DNA from: Pseudomonadota bacterium
Lineage (GTDB): Bacteria; Pseudomonadota; Alphaproteobacteria; Rhizobiales; Xanthobacteraceae
Direction of reading: 5' to 3'
Length of the DNA: 8,032 nucleotides
Assembly: GCA_023405565.1 (NCBI GenBank)
Contig: JAEXXW010000188.1
Location: 1 to 8,032, forward strand
How positions within the stretch are numbered: the first letter of the stretch is position 1; each line of letters opens with the position of its first letter. This document shows positions 6,790-8,032 of this stretch, one piece after another. The notes below the pieces were generated by a model, which worked only from the letters and a program-made list of their open reading frames with translations, searched no databases and was not told the DNA's origin. The position numbers and the translations under genes are program-made.

Positions 6790-6843
6790 CCCATTTTCTC
6801 AAACGCAGACCAGCGAGCCGCCGGATTTCCTTTCCGTCGAAAT

Positions 6844-6875
6844 GGCTCACACCGGTGCGCGCGTCGGCGTGAGCC
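6844..6875. terminator. Strong GC-rich hairpin, possible bidirectional terminator
   Basis: GGCTCACACCG (6844-6854) pairs with CGGCGTGAGCC (6865-6875) over 11 positions with a single A/C mismatch, leaving a ten-base loop rich in GC. It is the most stable inverted repeat I can see in the window. It lies between two convergent genes but lacks a T run on either side, so it fits a Rho-type or structural 3'-end element better than a textbook terminator. Confidence 0.45.
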
Positions 6876-6920
6876 CTTGATCTAGCGAAGGGCGCCATCA
6901 TGATGACATGGGCGACCCGA

Positions 6921-6952
6921 AGACGCTAACGACAATTGAAAACGCAGCGTCT
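6921..6952 (-). terminator. Inverted repeat just after the minus-strand binding-protein gene
   Basis: AGACGCT (6921-6927) and AGCGTCT (6946-6952) form a perfect seven-base-pair stem with an 18-base loop, beginning three bases beyond the TAA of the minus-strand gene. The position suits a 3'-end hairpin; the minus strand has only TT after the stem, so termination would be weak. Confidence 0.4.
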
Positions 6953-6954
6953 CG

Positions 6955-8032
6955 TTACCAGGTCATAGTACACTTGTCGGAAAACGAGTCCTTATGGTCT
7001 CGAAGGACCACACCAATGGTGCGCATGGTATGCTCTCCAGCGTCGTCTTTGACCACTTCCTGAAGGTAAAAGTCCTGAATGGGAAAGTGATTCTTGTTAT
7101 ATGCGAACTTGCCTCGCACCGAAGCAAAGTCAGCTTTGCGCAAAGCATTACGAATACCCTCTTTGTCCGCAAGGTTTCCTTTCACAGCCTTCACGACGCT
7201 CGCGATTAACATCGCCGCATCGTAGTGCTGTGCTGAGTAATAGGACGGGTAACGATTGTACTTCTTCCGAAAATCCGCCACGAAACGCCTGTTCACCGAA
7301 TTATCCAGATCCTGCACCCAGGACTGGGCACTCAGATGCCCCAATGCGAGATCTTTAATAAAGGGTAATGTCAACGCATCGACAGTGAATACGCTATAAA
7401 GCGGAATCTCTTTCAGTCCCGCCTGCGAGTATTGTTGAAAAAATTGAGCGCCGGCTTGCCCAGGATAGAAGACCCAAACCGCATCTGGCTTAGCCGCACG
7501 GACCTTTGACAGTTCCGCCGAGAAATCTACGTTCCCTGGCCAACGCGTGTAATCTTCTCCAACCACTTCGCCTTTGAACGTCTTTTTGACACCAGCGGCC
7601 ATGTCTTTGCCAGCAGCGTAGTTTGGCGCAAGAATATAAAGGCGCTTAACCCCTCGCTGATTGAGCGTTTCCCCAAGCGCCATCGGCGTCTGATCGTTCT
7701 GCCATGAAGTCGTGAAGAAGTACGGAGAGCAAAGCTCCCCTGCGATCTGAGAGGGACCTGCGTTGCCGCTTATGAGAAACGTCCCGGAATCAACTGCCGG
7801 CTTCAGAGATGCCAAGAGGACATTCGACCAATTGAATCCCGAGATAAAATCGACCTTGTTGGCTTGGATCAATTTCTCCGTAACCTGCCGGCCGATGTCC
7901 GGCTTCATTTGATCGTCCTCATAAAACATCTCGACATCGAGCCCACCCATCTTGCGATCCAGATGATCAAGAGCAAGCTCAAACCCGTCTCTTTCGTCGT
8001 TCCCAATAAAGGCATTCGGGCCACTGAATGTG
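6955..8032 (-). CDS. HAAT-type ABC transporter substrate-binding protein, 5' end outside window
   Basis: The C-terminal 358 residues of a second LivK-like periplasmic binding protein. An internal ATG at 7950 is not the start: the frame stays open to the window edge and the added residues (TFSGPNAFIGNDERDGFELA) are the family's ligand loop and first helix. Only the signal peptide and first mature strand, roughly 30-45 residues, should be missing. Visible landmarks are the EDDQMKPDIGRQ segment, VDFISGFNWSNVLLA, the cysteine-containing ELCSPYFFTTSWQND, RLYILAPNYAAGKD at the hinge, VWVFYPGQAGAQFFQQY, and YSAQHYDAAMLIASVV in the C lobe. It differs greatly from the binding protein at 2030-3199, so it is not a recent duplicate. 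No transporter genes accompany it in the window. It may use the LivHMGF system beside it or belong to another transporter to the right. Its base composition is near 50 percent G+C by eye in sampled lines, lower than the transporter genes. Confidence 0.9.
   Translation of the reverse strand, partial: TFSGPNAFIGNDERDGFELALDHLDRKMGGLDVEMFYEDDQMKPDIGRQVTEKLIQANKVDFISGFNWSNVLLASLKPAVDSGTFLISGNAGPSQIAGELCSPYFFTTSWQNDQTPMALGETLNQRGVKRLYILAPNYAAGKDMAAGVKKTFKGEVVGEDYTRWPGNVDFSAELSKVRAAKPDAVWVFYPGQAGAQFFQQYSQAGLKEIPLYSVFTVDALTLPFIKDLALGHLSAQSWVQDLDNSVNRRFVADFRKKYNRYPSYYSAQHYDAAMLIASVVKAVKGNLADKEGIRNALRKADFASVRGKFAYNKNHFPIQDFYLQEVVKDDAGEHTMRTIGVVLRDHKDSFSDKCTMTW

Larger units (their letters stand above)
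6644..6954. other. Convergent intergenic region, no convincing gene
   Basis: About 310 bp separate the end of livF from the end of the minus-strand binding-protein gene. Reading frames open on both strands here, but they run into livF and show no recognisable domain, ribosome binding site or protein-like composition, so I call no gene. The region holds four sets of inverted repeats, listed separately, which probably serve transcription termination from both sides. I see no tRNA, no transposase remnant and no direct-repeat array. Confidence 0.6.

Noticed and set aside
6552..6872. Plus-strand open frame of 106 codons starting inside livF
   Set aside because: It begins in another frame within livF and ends in the large hairpin; composition is rich in Arg, Ser and Pro as in spurious frames.
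6560..6901. Minus-strand open frame of 113 codons reaching into livF
   Set aside because: It has no Shine-Dalgarno, no recognisable domain, overlaps the end of livF, and crosses the inverted repeats; more likely chance openness in an intergenic region.
6955..7950. Start of the second binding protein at ATG 7950
   Set aside because: The frame continues upstream to the window edge with family-typical residues, and ATG 7950 would remove the ligand loop and signal peptide.
1..8032. CRISPR array, tRNA or rRNA gene, insertion sequence, toxin-antitoxin or phage genes
   Set aside because: I looked for regularly spaced repeats, cloverleaf-like segments, transposase motifs and terminal repeats and saw none that could be supported.

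Overview
The window looks like an accessory catabolic and uptake locus from a Gram-negative, moderately GC-rich bacterium. The protein style, the G+C-rich third positions, the GTG starts and the many branched-chain-type (HAAT) ABC transporter parts suggest an alphaproteobacterium of the Bradyrhizobium/Rhodopseudomonas kind. That placement is inferred from general resemblance, not from a search.

Left part (1-1924, all on the minus strand, read right to left): an OsmC-type thiol peroxidase (1924-1499), then an FMN-dependent monooxygenase of the NtaA/SnaA/DszA (luciferase-like) family (1470-139), then the first 31 codons of an FAD-dependent monooxygenase/hydroxylase whose remainder lies outside the window. 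The gaps are 28 bp and about 44 bp, so this is probably one oxidative catabolism operon.

Middle (1925-6643): a short divergent control region (1925-2029) with a plausible sigma-70-type promoter and an overlapping inverted repeat. It is followed by a complete plus-strand HAAT transporter operon: periplasmic substrate-binding protein, permease LivH, permease LivM, ATPase LivG, ATPase LivF. The last four genes overlap by 4 to 8 bases. The binding protein is separated from livH by a small intercistronic hairpin.

Right part (6644-8032): a convergent intergenic stretch of about 310 bp without a convincing gene but with several inverted repeats. Beyond it lies a second HAAT-type binding protein on the minus strand, missing its N-terminus at the window edge. 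This last gene is visibly poorer in G+C than the transporter operon.

Working model (inference): the transporter imports a small organic acid, amide, or aromatic or sulfur/nitrogen-containing compound, and the divergent operon oxidises it with FMN- and FAD-dependent monooxygenases while OsmC handles peroxide by-products. The substrate cannot be read from the sequence. I see no clearly new kind of system. The most unusual feature is the interlocked inverted repeats in the convergent intergenic region.
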